In this document: positions 1-6,655 of the stretch, one piece after another | Position numbering within the stretch: position 1 is the stretch's first letter | Layout of the letters: each line of letters begins with the position of its first letter | Notes under the pieces: model-generated | What the model saw: the letters and a program-made list of their open reading frames with translations, nothing else | Told to the model about the DNA's origin: nothing | Databases searched by the model: none | From: Thiotrichales bacterium | GTDB taxonomy: Bacteria > Pseudomonadota > Gammaproteobacteria > UWMA-0217 | DNA length: 9,802 nt | Direction: 5' to 3' | Assembly (NCBI GenBank): GCA_024763135.1 | Contig: JANTGD010000107.1 | Span: 1-9,802 of the forward strand | Program-made: the position numbers and the translations under genes

Positions 1-425
1 ACTGGTTGCTCGTCGTGTGTGCCAGGCGGTGACACCGCAGCGTCAGCCTGGTTTGCTGCAATTTTCTGGACGGGCTGGTCAATCGGTTGATCTTCCGGAT
101 GACCTGCAATCAGTGCAGAGACCGAATAGGTTTCCAGATCTGCATCGGAATAAAGCTCTGCTACAGGACGAGATTCAGCTTTTAATTCAGCAATTTCGGA
201 CGTTTCATGCTCGCCTGTGCTCTGCGCGGCTTCTGTTTGTGTTGGCGATGGTGAAACTTTGCCGCTACGCGATGATTTATCTACAGCCTGTTTGGGTTCC
301 GTCTGTTGTGCAAGCAGTAATTTTGAAAAACCGGATCCTCCGGTGTCACTGCCTGTGGGTGCGGCCGAGACTTCGGCTACAAGTGTGTCCTGTGCGGGGG
401 GTAGGGCGGGTTGAATACCATCCAT
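1..425 (-). CDS. fliK: Flagellar hook-length control protein FliK, N-terminal part (runs off left edge)
   Basis: An ATG at 425-423 opens a frame that stays open to base 1: 141 codons plus two bases, beginning MDGIQPALPPAQ. No stop is reached, so the C-terminal substrate-switch domain lies outside the window. The visible part is rich in Ser, Pro, Thr, Gln, Glu and Ala, with no hydrophobic segment. This matches the poorly conserved, unfolded N-terminus of FliK, which is exported and measures hook length before switching the export gate to filament substrates. The start is supported by AGGA about nine bases upstream (AGGCTAAAGGATAGGAAAC leader). Identity rests mainly on position directly after fliJ and on composition, because FliK N-termini are not conserved. 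A sigma-54 promoter 200 bases upstream suggests transcription separate from fliE-J, as for the FleR-dependent fliK of P. aeruginosa. Confidence 0.8.
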   Translation of the reverse strand, partial: MDGIQPALPPAQDTLVAEVSAAPTGSDTGGSGFSKLLLAQQTEPKQAVDKSSRSGKVSPSPTQTEAAQSTGEHETSEIAELKAESRPVAELYSDADLETYSVSALIAGHPEDQPIDQPVQKIAANQADAAVSPPGTHDEQP

Positions 426-842
426 GGTTTTGTTTCCTATCCTTTAGCCTGTTAAGCATCGCTTGCAAATGTGATTGCTTGGAGTTGTACGCAGCGATTT
501 CGCCTGCGCATCCATTTAGCCGATCGATGCGTGATGTTCCCGCGTCCTCGTCCACACGGGGTTTTTGCGCATTGGCCTGGAAATTAAATGATTGCTGTAT
601 CAATAGCGTAACTACTCAATAACCTGCAAAAATTTGGCCACTTGCCGCGTTTTATTGTGACTGGCTGCTTCTTTTTTTTGCAACGCTAGTGGGGAATGGT
701 TGTTCCCTTACCAAGGCGTGCAACACCGCCAGGGATGCAAACAGGGCAACTCTTCGGGTGCTTCTGTGATGCCGCGCTAGCACGTTGCGGCCCGTCTTTT
801 ATATTCATAATGGTTAGTAGCGCAATTTATTTTATCGTCGGG
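426..842. other. Long fliJ-fliK intergenic region (417 nt)
   Basis: This gap is unusually long inside a flagellar block. Its one strong element is the sigma-54 promoter at 625-640, which leaves a leader of about 190 nt before fliK. A 6-bp inverted repeat, CGCATC (507-512) and GATGCG (526-531), lies within that leader. Two short minus-strand open frames are present (686-808, 40 codons, ATG; and 603 downward, TTG, overlapping the fliK start). Neither has a Shine-Dalgarno and I recognise neither. I see no convincing terminator after fliJ: the only homopolymer run, eight T at 671-679 on the plus strand, does not follow a stable hairpin. Confidence 0.6.
625..640 (-). promoter_or_regulatory. Sigma-54 (-24/-12) promoter driving fliK
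   Basis: The minus strand reads TGGCCAAATTTTTGCA. The invariant GG (-24) and GC (-12) are separated by exactly 10 nt, and both TGGC and TTTGCA agree with the consensus TGGCAC-N5-TTGCA except for the AC of the -24 element. Initiation would fall near 614, giving a leader of about 190 nt. FleR activates the RpoN-dependent fliK promoter in P. aeruginosa, so FleR encoded in this window is the likely activator. I could not identify an enhancer site by eye. Confidence 0.72.
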
Positions 843-1289
843 TCAATAGTAATGAGGTGCCATTGCAGTGACGATGCGCGCGGCAATGGCATCCTGTTCT
901 TTCTGCTCTCGCTGTTCGAGCAGTCGGCGTTCGTGCAATTGTTTTTGTTCCACCAGTTTCTCTAAAGCATCTCTTTTATTGCGGGCTTGTTGCCAAGCGT
1001 GCATGTGCTGGTGCGTTGCCGTATCGATTGACGCCAGCCGCTCGGTTTGCTGTTCGATCGCGACATCGAGTTGCGCAATAAAGTGGCGATGATTTTGTAA
1101 TTGTGACAGGTTCAGGCTCGCTGATTGTTGTAATTGCTGAGTATACTCACAGCGGTAGTCACGCAGGACAGTCATCTGTTGCTCGGCATGTTGTTTTTGT
1201 CGCAGTGCCTGCGCCAGGGCTGTTTCGCGCTGTTCCTGATGGCGGATGGCGATGCCGAGAATCGGTTGAAGGCGTTTGGTTGAATTCAT
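843..1289 (-). CDS. fliJ: Flagellar export protein FliJ
   Basis: This encodes a 148-residue protein, the usual FliJ length, beginning MNSTKRLQPILGIA. It is almost wholly helical and charged, rich in Gln, Glu, Arg and Leu with very few Gly or Pro, as expected for the antiparallel coiled coil of FliJ. FliJ is the stalk of the export ATPase: it sits in the FliI hexamer pore, contacts FlhA and recycles chaperones. Sequence identity in this family is low, so the call rests on length, coiled-coil character and position after fliI. The ATG at 1289-1287 has no evident Shine-Dalgarno. The frame stays open for some 26 codons upstream without an ATG, GTG or TTG. In most relatives fliJ abuts or overlaps fliI; here 273 nt separate them, so it may have its own promoter. 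Confidence 0.88.
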   Translation of the reverse strand: MNSTKRLQPILGIAIRHQEQRETALAQALRQKQHAEQQMTVLRDYRCEYTQQLQQSASLNLSQLQNHRHFIAQLDVAIEQQTERLASIDTATHQHMHAWQQARNKRDALEKLVEQKQLHERRLLEQREQKEQDAIAARIVTAMAPHYY

Positions 1290-1335
1290 CGAGCAAATCT
1301 TTATTGAGTCAACTAATTGAGTTGGGCTAATTTCG

Positions 1336-1350
1336 GCATGTGTTGTACCT
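1336..1350 (-). promoter_or_regulatory. Candidate sigma-54 promoter upstream of fliJ
   Basis: The minus strand reads AGGTACAACACATGC. The GG and GC dinucleotides have the required 10-nt spacing, and GGTAC and ATGC partly match GGCAC and TTGC. Initiation would be near 1324, about 35 nt before the fliJ ATG. Several consensus positions differ, so this is much weaker than the fliK site and could be chance. Confidence 0.3.
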
Positions 1351-1423
1351 GAATTCTTTAGTAACGACTCAGCGTATTCATCGTTTGCTCTATCTCGGCG
1401 TTATTTTCGTACTCGAACGGTTA

Positions 1424-1438
1424 CATATAGGTTATATG
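1424..1438. repeat. Palindrome CATATA-N3-TATATG in the fliI-fliJ gap
   Basis: CATATA (1424-1429) and TATATG (1433-1438) are perfect inverted 6-mers separated by GGT. They could be a protein-binding site or simply AT-rich chance; the arms are too weak for a terminator. Confidence 0.3.
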
Positions 1439-1562
1439 CTCACATTCTCCGTGCGAAAATGCCTTGATAGGTACCAAAATCTAAACACGCTGAATTGCTA
1501 CATCGAAAGTATATAGGGTTTACTCGCAGCGTAACGGAAGTGGATCAGGTTCCTGCTGTGGA

Positions 1563-2912
1563 TTATGCAGATTCCGGATGGAGAGCTGCACGTAATGCCT
1601 GGAGGCTATCATTAAAGTGACTGGATTCCTGTAAATCCTGTTGCAGGAAGCGTTTGAGTCTTGGGTAGCAGGCGATGGCGCGATCTAGTTCTGGGTTGCT
1701 TCCAGCTTGATAGATCCCCATGGTGATTAAATCCTGATTCTTTTGGTACAGGCTGTACAGCGCGCGAAATTCCAAGGCGGCCTCGCGATGGTTTGGCTGG
1801 GCAATGGTATTCATGAGGCGGCTGACCGAGGCTTCGACATCGATCGCAGGATAGTGACCGGATTCCGCCAGTGATCGCGACAAGACGATGTGCCCATCGA
1901 GCACGGCTCGTGCCGCATCGACCACCGGATCATTTTGGTCGTCACCTTCGGCCAATACGGTATAGATGGCGGTAATCGAACCACAATGTTCAGCGGCATT
2001 GCCGGCACGTTCGACGAGCTGCGGCAGTTTGGCAAATACCGAGGGTGGATAACCTTTGGTCGCCGGGGGCTCACCAATGGCCAGCGCAATTTCTCGTTGT
2101 GCCTGGGCGAAGCGTGTCAAAGAATCGACCAGGAGTAATACATGCTTGCCCTGATCGCGAAAGTATTCGGCAATACTGGTGGCCACCATCGCGCCATGGA
2201 GTCGTTTGAGCGGTGGGTTATCAGCGGGCACCGCGACCACCACCGCACGCTCCAAACCGGCTTCTCCCAAGATATCCCGGACGAACTCATTCACCTCCCG
2301 GCCACGTTCTCCCACCAGCCCAACCACGGTGACATCCGCGACGGTATTTCGGGTCATCATTCCGAGCAGCACGCTTTTACCGACACCGCTACCTGCGAAC
2401 AAGCCCAAACGCTGTCCCCGGCCCACACTCAGTAAGCCATTGATGGCGCGCACTCCTACGTCTAAGGGTTTTTCGATGGGTTTGCGCAGCAGTGGATTGA
2501 TGGGCTCAGCCATCAATGGTTGCCATTGGTCGGTTGAAATTGGCCCCTTGTTGTCCAACGGTTTGCCATGAGCATCGACAACGCGACCCAATAATTGCTC
2601 GCCGACGGGTACGTCTAATTGTTCTCCTCCGGGTATGACTCTGGCGCCTGGTTTGATGCCTTGAACATGGCCGGTGGGCATCAGAAATGTCTTGTTCTTG
2701 GCAAATCCCACGACTTCACACTCGACCGCTGGTGTGCCGGGGGAGACCACCAGGCAACGCGAGCCAATGGCAGCCTGACAGCCGATGGCCTCCAAGGTTA
2801 GACCCGCCATGCGTTCCAATTGACCTTCGACTACCGGGGGCGGTAGCTTCAGTGTTTGACGCAATTGCGCGAGGTAAGCGGCCAGGGAGTTAGCGGTTGC
2901 GGCGTTGCTCAT
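1563..2912 (-). CDS. fliI: Flagellum-specific ATPase FliI
   Basis: This is a 449-residue F1-beta-like ATPase that powers substrate unfolding and entry at the flagellar type III export gate. Visible motifs are the Walker A loop GSGVGKS (174-180, Lys179), catalytic Glu202 in GERGRE, Walker B HVLLLVD (Asp263), and the conserved stretches PPSVFAKLPQL (289-299) and ERAGN. The N-terminus includes VVEGQLERMAGLTLEA, a typical FliI beta-barrel opening. I chose the ATG at 2912-2910 (MSNAATANSL) because it gives the family length of about 450 residues. Two earlier in-frame starts (ATG 2942, TTG 2987) would add 10 and 25 residues of unconserved Pro/Ser sequence. It overlaps the end of fliH by 23 nt and lacks a Shine-Dalgarno at the chosen start (the upstream bases are CU-rich), so translational coupling to fliH is likely. 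Confidence 0.96.
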   Translation of the reverse strand: MSNAATANSLAAYLAQLRQTLKLPPPVVEGQLERMAGLTLEAIGCQAAIGSRCLVVSPGTPAVECEVVGFAKNKTFLMPTGHVQGIKPGARVIPGGEQLDVPVGEQLLGRVVDAHGKPLDNKGPISTDQWQPLMAEPINPLLRKPIEKPLDVGVRAINGLLSVGRGQRLGLFAGSGVGKSVLLGMMTRNTVADVTVVGLVGERGREVNEFVRDILGEAGLERAVVVAVPADNPPLKRLHGAMVATSIAEYFRDQGKHVLLLVDSLTRFAQAQREIALAIGEPPATKGYPPSVFAKLPQLVERAGNAAEHCGSITAIYTVLAEGDDQNDPVVDAARAVLDGHIVLSRSLAESGHYPAIDVEASVSRLMNTIAQPNHREAALEFRALYSLYQKNQDLITMGIYQAGSNPELDRAIACYPRLKRFLQQDLQESSHFNDSLQALRAALHPESA

Positions 2913-3588
2913 TGGAGGAGACCGACTCTGAGGAGGAGGCATCTGCTTCCCGGTGTCCACCGAGCAGCTCTGCCGAAAGACGCGCAATCAAAGCATCGAT
3001 GCCCGCGTCGATAAATGAAGTCTCGGTGTGAATTTGGCATTCACCCTGGTGCAGACCGGGGTCATCGATAACCCGCCAGTGTTGTTTATCATCGACTTCA
3101 TGGATGGTTTTGCGGATGGTTTCGGCATCTTCCGGATTTAAATGAATCACGAGGCTTTGGGTTTGGCTCGGAAGTTGTTTGACGGCCTCCCGGATCAACC
3201 CGATCAAATGATTGGGATCGGCTTTGATCTCGCGGCGCAGGATTTGTCGGGCCACTGCCAGAGCTAGGGCCACGAGTTCCGCGCGTACTTGATCATCGAT
3301 TGCCTGGAGTGGTTTTTCCAGGGCACGCAACACATTTTCCAGGCGTTGTTTCAGCTGTTCGATTTCTTCACGCGCGGCGTGTTGACCTTCTTCGTAGCCG
3401 CGTTTGAAACCGTCTTGCTGCGCAGCTTCACGCGCGGCCAGCGTCTCGACTTCTTCGCGCCGCTGTTGCACGGTCGAAGAGAGTAGCTGAGCGACGTCTT
3501 TGGGTGCTCTGTCTTTGACCTCGGGGGGAAGCCAGGGACGGGTTTTGCCCGCTGCATCTTTGGAAATAATTTTAGACAAATTCGTCAT
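2890..3588 (-). CDS. fliH: Flagellar assembly protein FliH (FliI regulator)
   Basis: This is a 232-residue FliH, which holds FliI as a FliH2-FliI complex, represses its ATPase and delivers it to the C ring and FlhA. The N-terminal RPWLPPE segment (Trp19) corresponds to the Trp-containing tip that docks on FliN. The middle has the family GxxxG repeat (Gly60, Gly64, Gly68) followed by a long charged helix. The C-terminal half (about 100-210) is the globular stator-like domain that binds the FliI N-terminus. The last 20 residues are a Ser/Glu/Arg tail overlapping fliI. The ATG at 3588 overlaps fliG by 17 nt and has AAGG directly against it. A TTG at 3606 has a better-spaced GAAGGA and would add six residues (MHWVTR), so the start is uncertain. 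Confidence 0.92.
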   Translation of the reverse strand: MTNLSKIISKDAAGKTRPWLPPEVKDRAPKDVAQLLSSTVQQRREEVETLAAREAAQQDGFKRGYEEGQHAAREEIEQLKQRLENVLRALEKPLQAIDDQVRAELVALALAVARQILRREIKADPNHLIGLIREAVKQLPSQTQSLVIHLNPEDAETIRKTIHEVDDKQHWRVIDDPGLHQGECQIHTETSFIDAGIDALIARLSAELLGGHREADASSSESVSSNEQRRNR

Positions 3589-4600
3589 CCTTGTTACCCA
3601 GTGCAATTTGTCCTTCTTCCGCCAGGCGCTGCGCCATGGCCATAATATCTTTTTGGACTTCCTGCACTTCGCTCAGGCGGATCGGCCCCATGGCCTCGAG
3701 GTCGTCACGCATCAGTTCCGCCGCATTTTTGGAAACATTGCGGAAGATTTTTTCCTGAATTTCAGTAGAAGTGCCCTTGAGTGCGCGGACTACCTTTTCC
3801 TGAGGAATTTCCCGCAGCAGTAACTGCATGCCGCGATCATCGAGGGCGAGTAAGTTTTCGAAGACGAACATGTTCTCCTGAATCTTCTCGCTCATATCGT
3901 CGTTGAATTCCTTGAGGGCTTCAAAGACGCGATTCTCCGTGGCAGAGGAGACCGAGTTGAGAATTTCTGCTGCGACTTTGATGCCTCCCAGATCGGAAAC
4001 CACCACATCAGGTTCTTCTTCGAAGCGTCGTTGCATGATCTCATTGAGCTCTTCGATCGCCGCGGGGTGAACCGAATCCAGACCGGCCACTCTGACCATC
4101 ACATCGGTTTGAACTGTTTCTGGCAACATGTCCAGCACCTGTCCTGCCTTGGCATGATTAAGGTGCGTCAGGATGATCGCGATGATCTGTGGATGCTCGT
4201 CCCGAACTATTGCCGCGATCGAACGGGGATCCATCCAATTCAATGTGTCCAGACCTTTGGGCGAGTGGCCTACGAGAATTTGTGCCATGACATTATTGGC
4301 TTTTTCCCGACCCAAGGCGTTGACCAGAGTTTTTCTCAGAAATTCTTGGGTGCCAATGGAAATTGCCGACTGCTCACCCAGATTCTCCATGAAATGTCCG
4401 AGTACACTCTGGATCTCACCCTGGGTGACCGAGTTTAATTCGGTCATGGCATATCCGAGTGACTGCACTTCTTCGGGGTCCATATGGCGGATGACATTGG
4501 CGGCTTCCTCTTCGCCCAGCGACATCAGCAGAATGGCTGCGCGCTGGGCTCCGCTGAGGCCTGCCAACGGGTCCCCTCGATTGTCCCTATCATCAGGCAT
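3572..4600 (-). CDS. fliG: Flagellar motor switch protein FliG
   Basis: This is a full-length 342-residue FliG, the rotor protein that binds FliF (N-domain), FliM (EHPQ and C-domain) and the stator (C-domain). Visible motifs are the N-terminal domain LSGAQRAAILLMSLGEE, the middle-domain EHPQ motif (135-138), the hinge MFVF (244-247) and the charged torque helix up to RDDLE (298-302). Aligned to E. coli, the torque residues Lys264, Asp288, Asp289 and Arg297 are present (Lys275, Asp299, Asp300, Arg308). Arg281 is replaced by Asn292, with a Lys just before it at 291. The ATG overlaps the fliF stop by 8 nt, indicating translational coupling and balanced production of the two ring proteins. Confidence 0.98.
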   Translation of the reverse strand: MPDDRDNRGDPLAGLSGAQRAAILLMSLGEEEAANVIRHMDPEEVQSLGYAMTELNSVTQGEIQSVLGHFMENLGEQSAISIGTQEFLRKTLVNALGREKANNVMAQILVGHSPKGLDTLNWMDPRSIAAIVRDEHPQIIAIILTHLNHAKAGQVLDMLPETVQTDVMVRVAGLDSVHPAAIEELNEIMQRRFEEEPDVVVSDLGGIKVAAEILNSVSSATENRVFEALKEFNDDMSEKIQENMFVFENLLALDDRGMQLLLREIPQEKVVRALKGTSTEIQEKIFRNVSKNAAELMRDDLEAMGPIRLSEVQEVQKDIMAMAQRLAEEGQIALGNKDDEFV

Positions 4601-6275
4601 TGCTATTGACCCAATCCTTGATTACTTTGGCCACCCGTTTGGGATCCTCTGCGGCCACGCCGCGCGCAACATCGAGCACTTCTCCGTAGGCATGCGGGGG
4701 TCCGGACAATTGACTGGTGCCTTGTGCCGCGTGGCTCAGGGATACTTGGTCACTTGCCAGTCCTCCAGCAGACGCTGCTTGCGGATTGGGAACCTGTTCG
4801 AGTGCCTCGGGCTGGGCTTCCAAGGCCTTTGCCGCAGTGGGTTGCAGTGCTTTGACTGCGGGCTTGGCCACGAACAGCACTAATAGCAACACGGCGACGC
4901 CGATTAAAATTTGTTTGAGCATTGCCCAGACCCAGGGTTGTTCCCAAAGGGCGGGACCGGCGACCGGAGTAATTTCCTCCATCGGCTGAAAGGATTGGTT
5001 AAAAACTGCCACGCTGTCTCCGCGCTTGGCATCGAAGCCGATTGCCTCTTTGACGATATTCGTCAGCGTTGCGATCTGCTCTTCACTGAGCGGCGTACGC
5101 ACCGACTCGCCCGCTTCGTTTACGCTCACTTGGTCGTCGACCAGGACTGCAACTGACAGGCGGCGCAGCTGACCAGGCGCGGCCTTCGAGTGCGTGATGG
5201 TTTTATCCAGTTCGTAGTTACGGGTGGTTTTTGCACTGGTACTCTTCGGGGCTTCATTGCCCTTTCCCTGTGCTTGGTTAGGATCTGTCGTACCGGCGCC
5301 GGGGGGTTGGTTACTTAGCGCTCCGGGTATGCCGATGGGTGCTGTGTTGCCAGTGCTGGCCTGCTCCTGCGTCTGTTCACTTCGGACGAGCTTATTGGGG
5401 TCGCCATCGAAGGCTTCGCGCGTTGATTCGTTATACGTGAAATCAATTTCCGCATTGACCTTGGCGCGTACCCGACCGGCACCGAGAATAGGGGTCAATA
5501 GTTCTTCGATGCGTGAGCCGTAAGTGTCTTCGAGTTTGCGGGTGTACTCAAACTGCTTGGTGGAGAGTGCCAGCCCCTCGTTATCGTCGCCGCTGGACAA
5601 TAAGCGACCCCATTGATCCACGATCGTGACATCGTCAGGTTCCATGTAAGGTATGCTTGAGGCCACCAGGTGTACAATGGCAGACGTTTGCTCGCTGGCG
5701 AGGCTGCGCCCTGGCATGAGTTTCACCATGACCGATGCGGTGGGTTTTGCCTGTTTGCGGATGAATACGGATTGCTTGGGCATGGCCAAGTGCACGCGCG
5801 CCGTATCAATGTTCTGCATACTCGAAATGGTACGCGATAATTCCGTCTCCAGCGCATGATGGTAACGCGCATTCTCGATAAAGCGACTGGTTCCCAGGCC
5901 TTGGTCTTTTTGCAACATTTCGATGCCGATTTCACCACTGCTGGGCAGACCGCTGGCAGCGAGTTTCATACGCACCTGGTCTACTTGATCCGCCGGCACC
6001 AGCACCATGCCGCCTGTTTCGATCTTGTAGGGAATATTATCGGCCTGTAGCGCATCAGTAATCGCGATGGCATCCTGCTGATTCAGCTTGGAATAGATCG
6101 GTACGTAGGTCGGTTGGGTGGCAAATAGGATCATACCTATTCCCAAGGTGAGCACTCCTGCCAGTGCGAGTAACCCGGTAATTTGCCGATACCAGGCACC
6201 ACTCGCAATAAATTGCTTGATTTGTTCACCGACCGATGGCAGCGGTGTGGTTTTTTCTACACTCGTGGTATTCAT
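4593..6275 (-). CDS. fliF: Flagellar MS-ring protein FliF
   Basis: This 560-residue protein forms the MS ring in the inner membrane, the base on which the rotor and export apparatus assemble. A cytoplasmic N-terminal stretch is followed by a first membrane helix (about 33-52), then the ring-building region beginning YVPIYSKLNQQDA and continuing through LSRTISSMQNIDTARVHLAM. A Gln/Gly/Pro-rich low-complexity loop follows (around 305-350), then a second membrane helix (about 452-470). The cytoplasmic tail ends in EDPKRVAKVIKDWVNSN, the conserved FliG-binding helices. The ATG at 6275 follows fliE by 26 nt with only a weak Shine-Dalgarno (CAGGCAAC), consistent with read-through from fliE. Length is slightly under the P. 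aeruginosa protein, with no sign of damage. Confidence 0.98.
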   Translation of the reverse strand: MNTTSVEKTTPLPSVGEQIKQFIASGAWYRQITGLLALAGVLTLGIGMILFATQPTYVPIYSKLNQQDAIAITDALQADNIPYKIETGGMVLVPADQVDQVRMKLAASGLPSSGEIGIEMLQKDQGLGTSRFIENARYHHALETELSRTISSMQNIDTARVHLAMPKQSVFIRKQAKPTASVMVKLMPGRSLASEQTSAIVHLVASSIPYMEPDDVTIVDQWGRLLSSGDDNEGLALSTKQFEYTRKLEDTYGSRIEELLTPILGAGRVRAKVNAEIDFTYNESTREAFDGDPNKLVRSEQTQEQASTGNTAPIGIPGALSNQPPGAGTTDPNQAQGKGNEAPKSTSAKTTRNYELDKTITHSKAAPGQLRRLSVAVLVDDQVSVNEAGESVRTPLSEEQIATLTNIVKEAIGFDAKRGDSVAVFNQSFQPMEEITPVAGPALWEQPWVWAMLKQILIGVAVLLLVLFVAKPAVKALQPTAAKALEAQPEALEQVPNPQAASAGGLASDQVSLSHAAQGTSQLSGPPHAYGEVLDVARGVAAEDPKRVAKVIKDWVNSNA

Positions 6276-6301
6276 GGATAAAGTTGCCTGAAATTAAGCG
6301 T

Positions 6302-6622
6302 TTAGACCGGCATATTCATAATGTCCTGATACGCAGTCACCAAGCGATTGCGTACCTGCATCAGGGCTTCGAATGCGAGGCGGGCTTTTTGTTTTTCGAT
6401 CATTACCTGGGCTAAATCCACATTTGGATCTTCGCGTTCAAAGGCTTCGGCCAGGCGTGCGGCCTTGTGTTGTTGCGTATTCACCTGGCGGATCGATTGT
6501 TTGAGTAGGTGACCAAACTCCGCACTGGGGGAGGTGAGTGGCTGCGCGGCATCGGCAACGCCGGCCTGGCGCGCGAGGCTCTGTAATTGCTGCAGCAATT
6601 GATTGGTATTGATTGCTTCCAT
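6302..6622 (-). CDS. fliE: Flagellar hook-basal body protein FliE
   Basis: This 106-residue protein is the usual size of FliE, the first rod-side subunit exported, which joins the MS ring to the rod and export gate. The C-terminal half is diagnostic: DPNVDLAQVMIEKQKARLAF followed by a segment ending QVRNRLVTAYQDIMNMPV. The N-terminus is helical and Gln-rich (MEAINTNQLLQQLQSLARQ). The ATG at 6622 has AGGGAG with a 7-nt spacing, one of the best ribosome sites in the window, fitting its place as first structural gene of the fliE-I run. It starts 33 nt after the fleR stop. I see no sigma-54 or sigma-70 promoter in that gap, so any separate promoter must lie inside fleR, or the genes are cotranscribed. 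Confidence 0.97.
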   Translation of the reverse strand: MEAINTNQLLQQLQSLARQAGVADAAQPLTSPSAEFGHLLKQSIRQVNTQQHKAARLAEAFEREDPNVDLAQVMIEKQKARLAFEALMQVRNRLVTAYQDIMNMPV

Positions 6623-6655
6623 GCCAATACTCCCTGTGGCTGAATGGATTCGGCG

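Larger units (their letters stand above)
1290..1562. other. AT-rich fliI-fliJ gap (273 nt), probably regulatory
   Basis: No gene is supported in this gap. It is visibly richer in A and T than the flanking genes. It contains a candidate sigma-54 promoter (1336-1350) and an AT palindrome (1424-1438), described separately. The minus strand at 1434-1439 also reads TATAAC, a weak -10-like hexamer without a good -35 partner. I found no clear rho-independent terminator after fliI. Confidence 0.5.

Noticed and set aside
17..622. Long plus-strand open frame of 201 codons at the left end.
   Set aside because: It is antisense to the fliK start and its leader, has Cys/Arg/Leu-rich shadow composition, and lies opposite to every real gene here.
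669..704. T-run (671-679) near GGGAA/TTCCC inverted repeat, as a possible terminator.
   Set aside because: The stem is only 5 bp, and the T-run lies on the wrong side of it for termination in either direction.
686..808. Minus-strand 40-codon ATG frame in the fliJ-fliK gap containing SCPVC.
   Set aside because: It has no Shine-Dalgarno, no recognisable family and only a single CxxC; chance is the simpler explanation without conservation data.
696..965. Plus-strand 89-codon frame with a hydrophobic, membrane-like stretch.
   Set aside because: It overlaps the 3' end of fliJ antisense; the hydrophobic run is what a charged coiled-coil gene gives in antisense, and no ribosome site was seen.
2913..2987. 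Extended fliI start at TTG 2987 or ATG 2942.
   Set aside because: The extra Pro/Ser-rich residues overlap fliH and exceed the normal FliI length; the ATG at 2912 gives the standard N-terminus.
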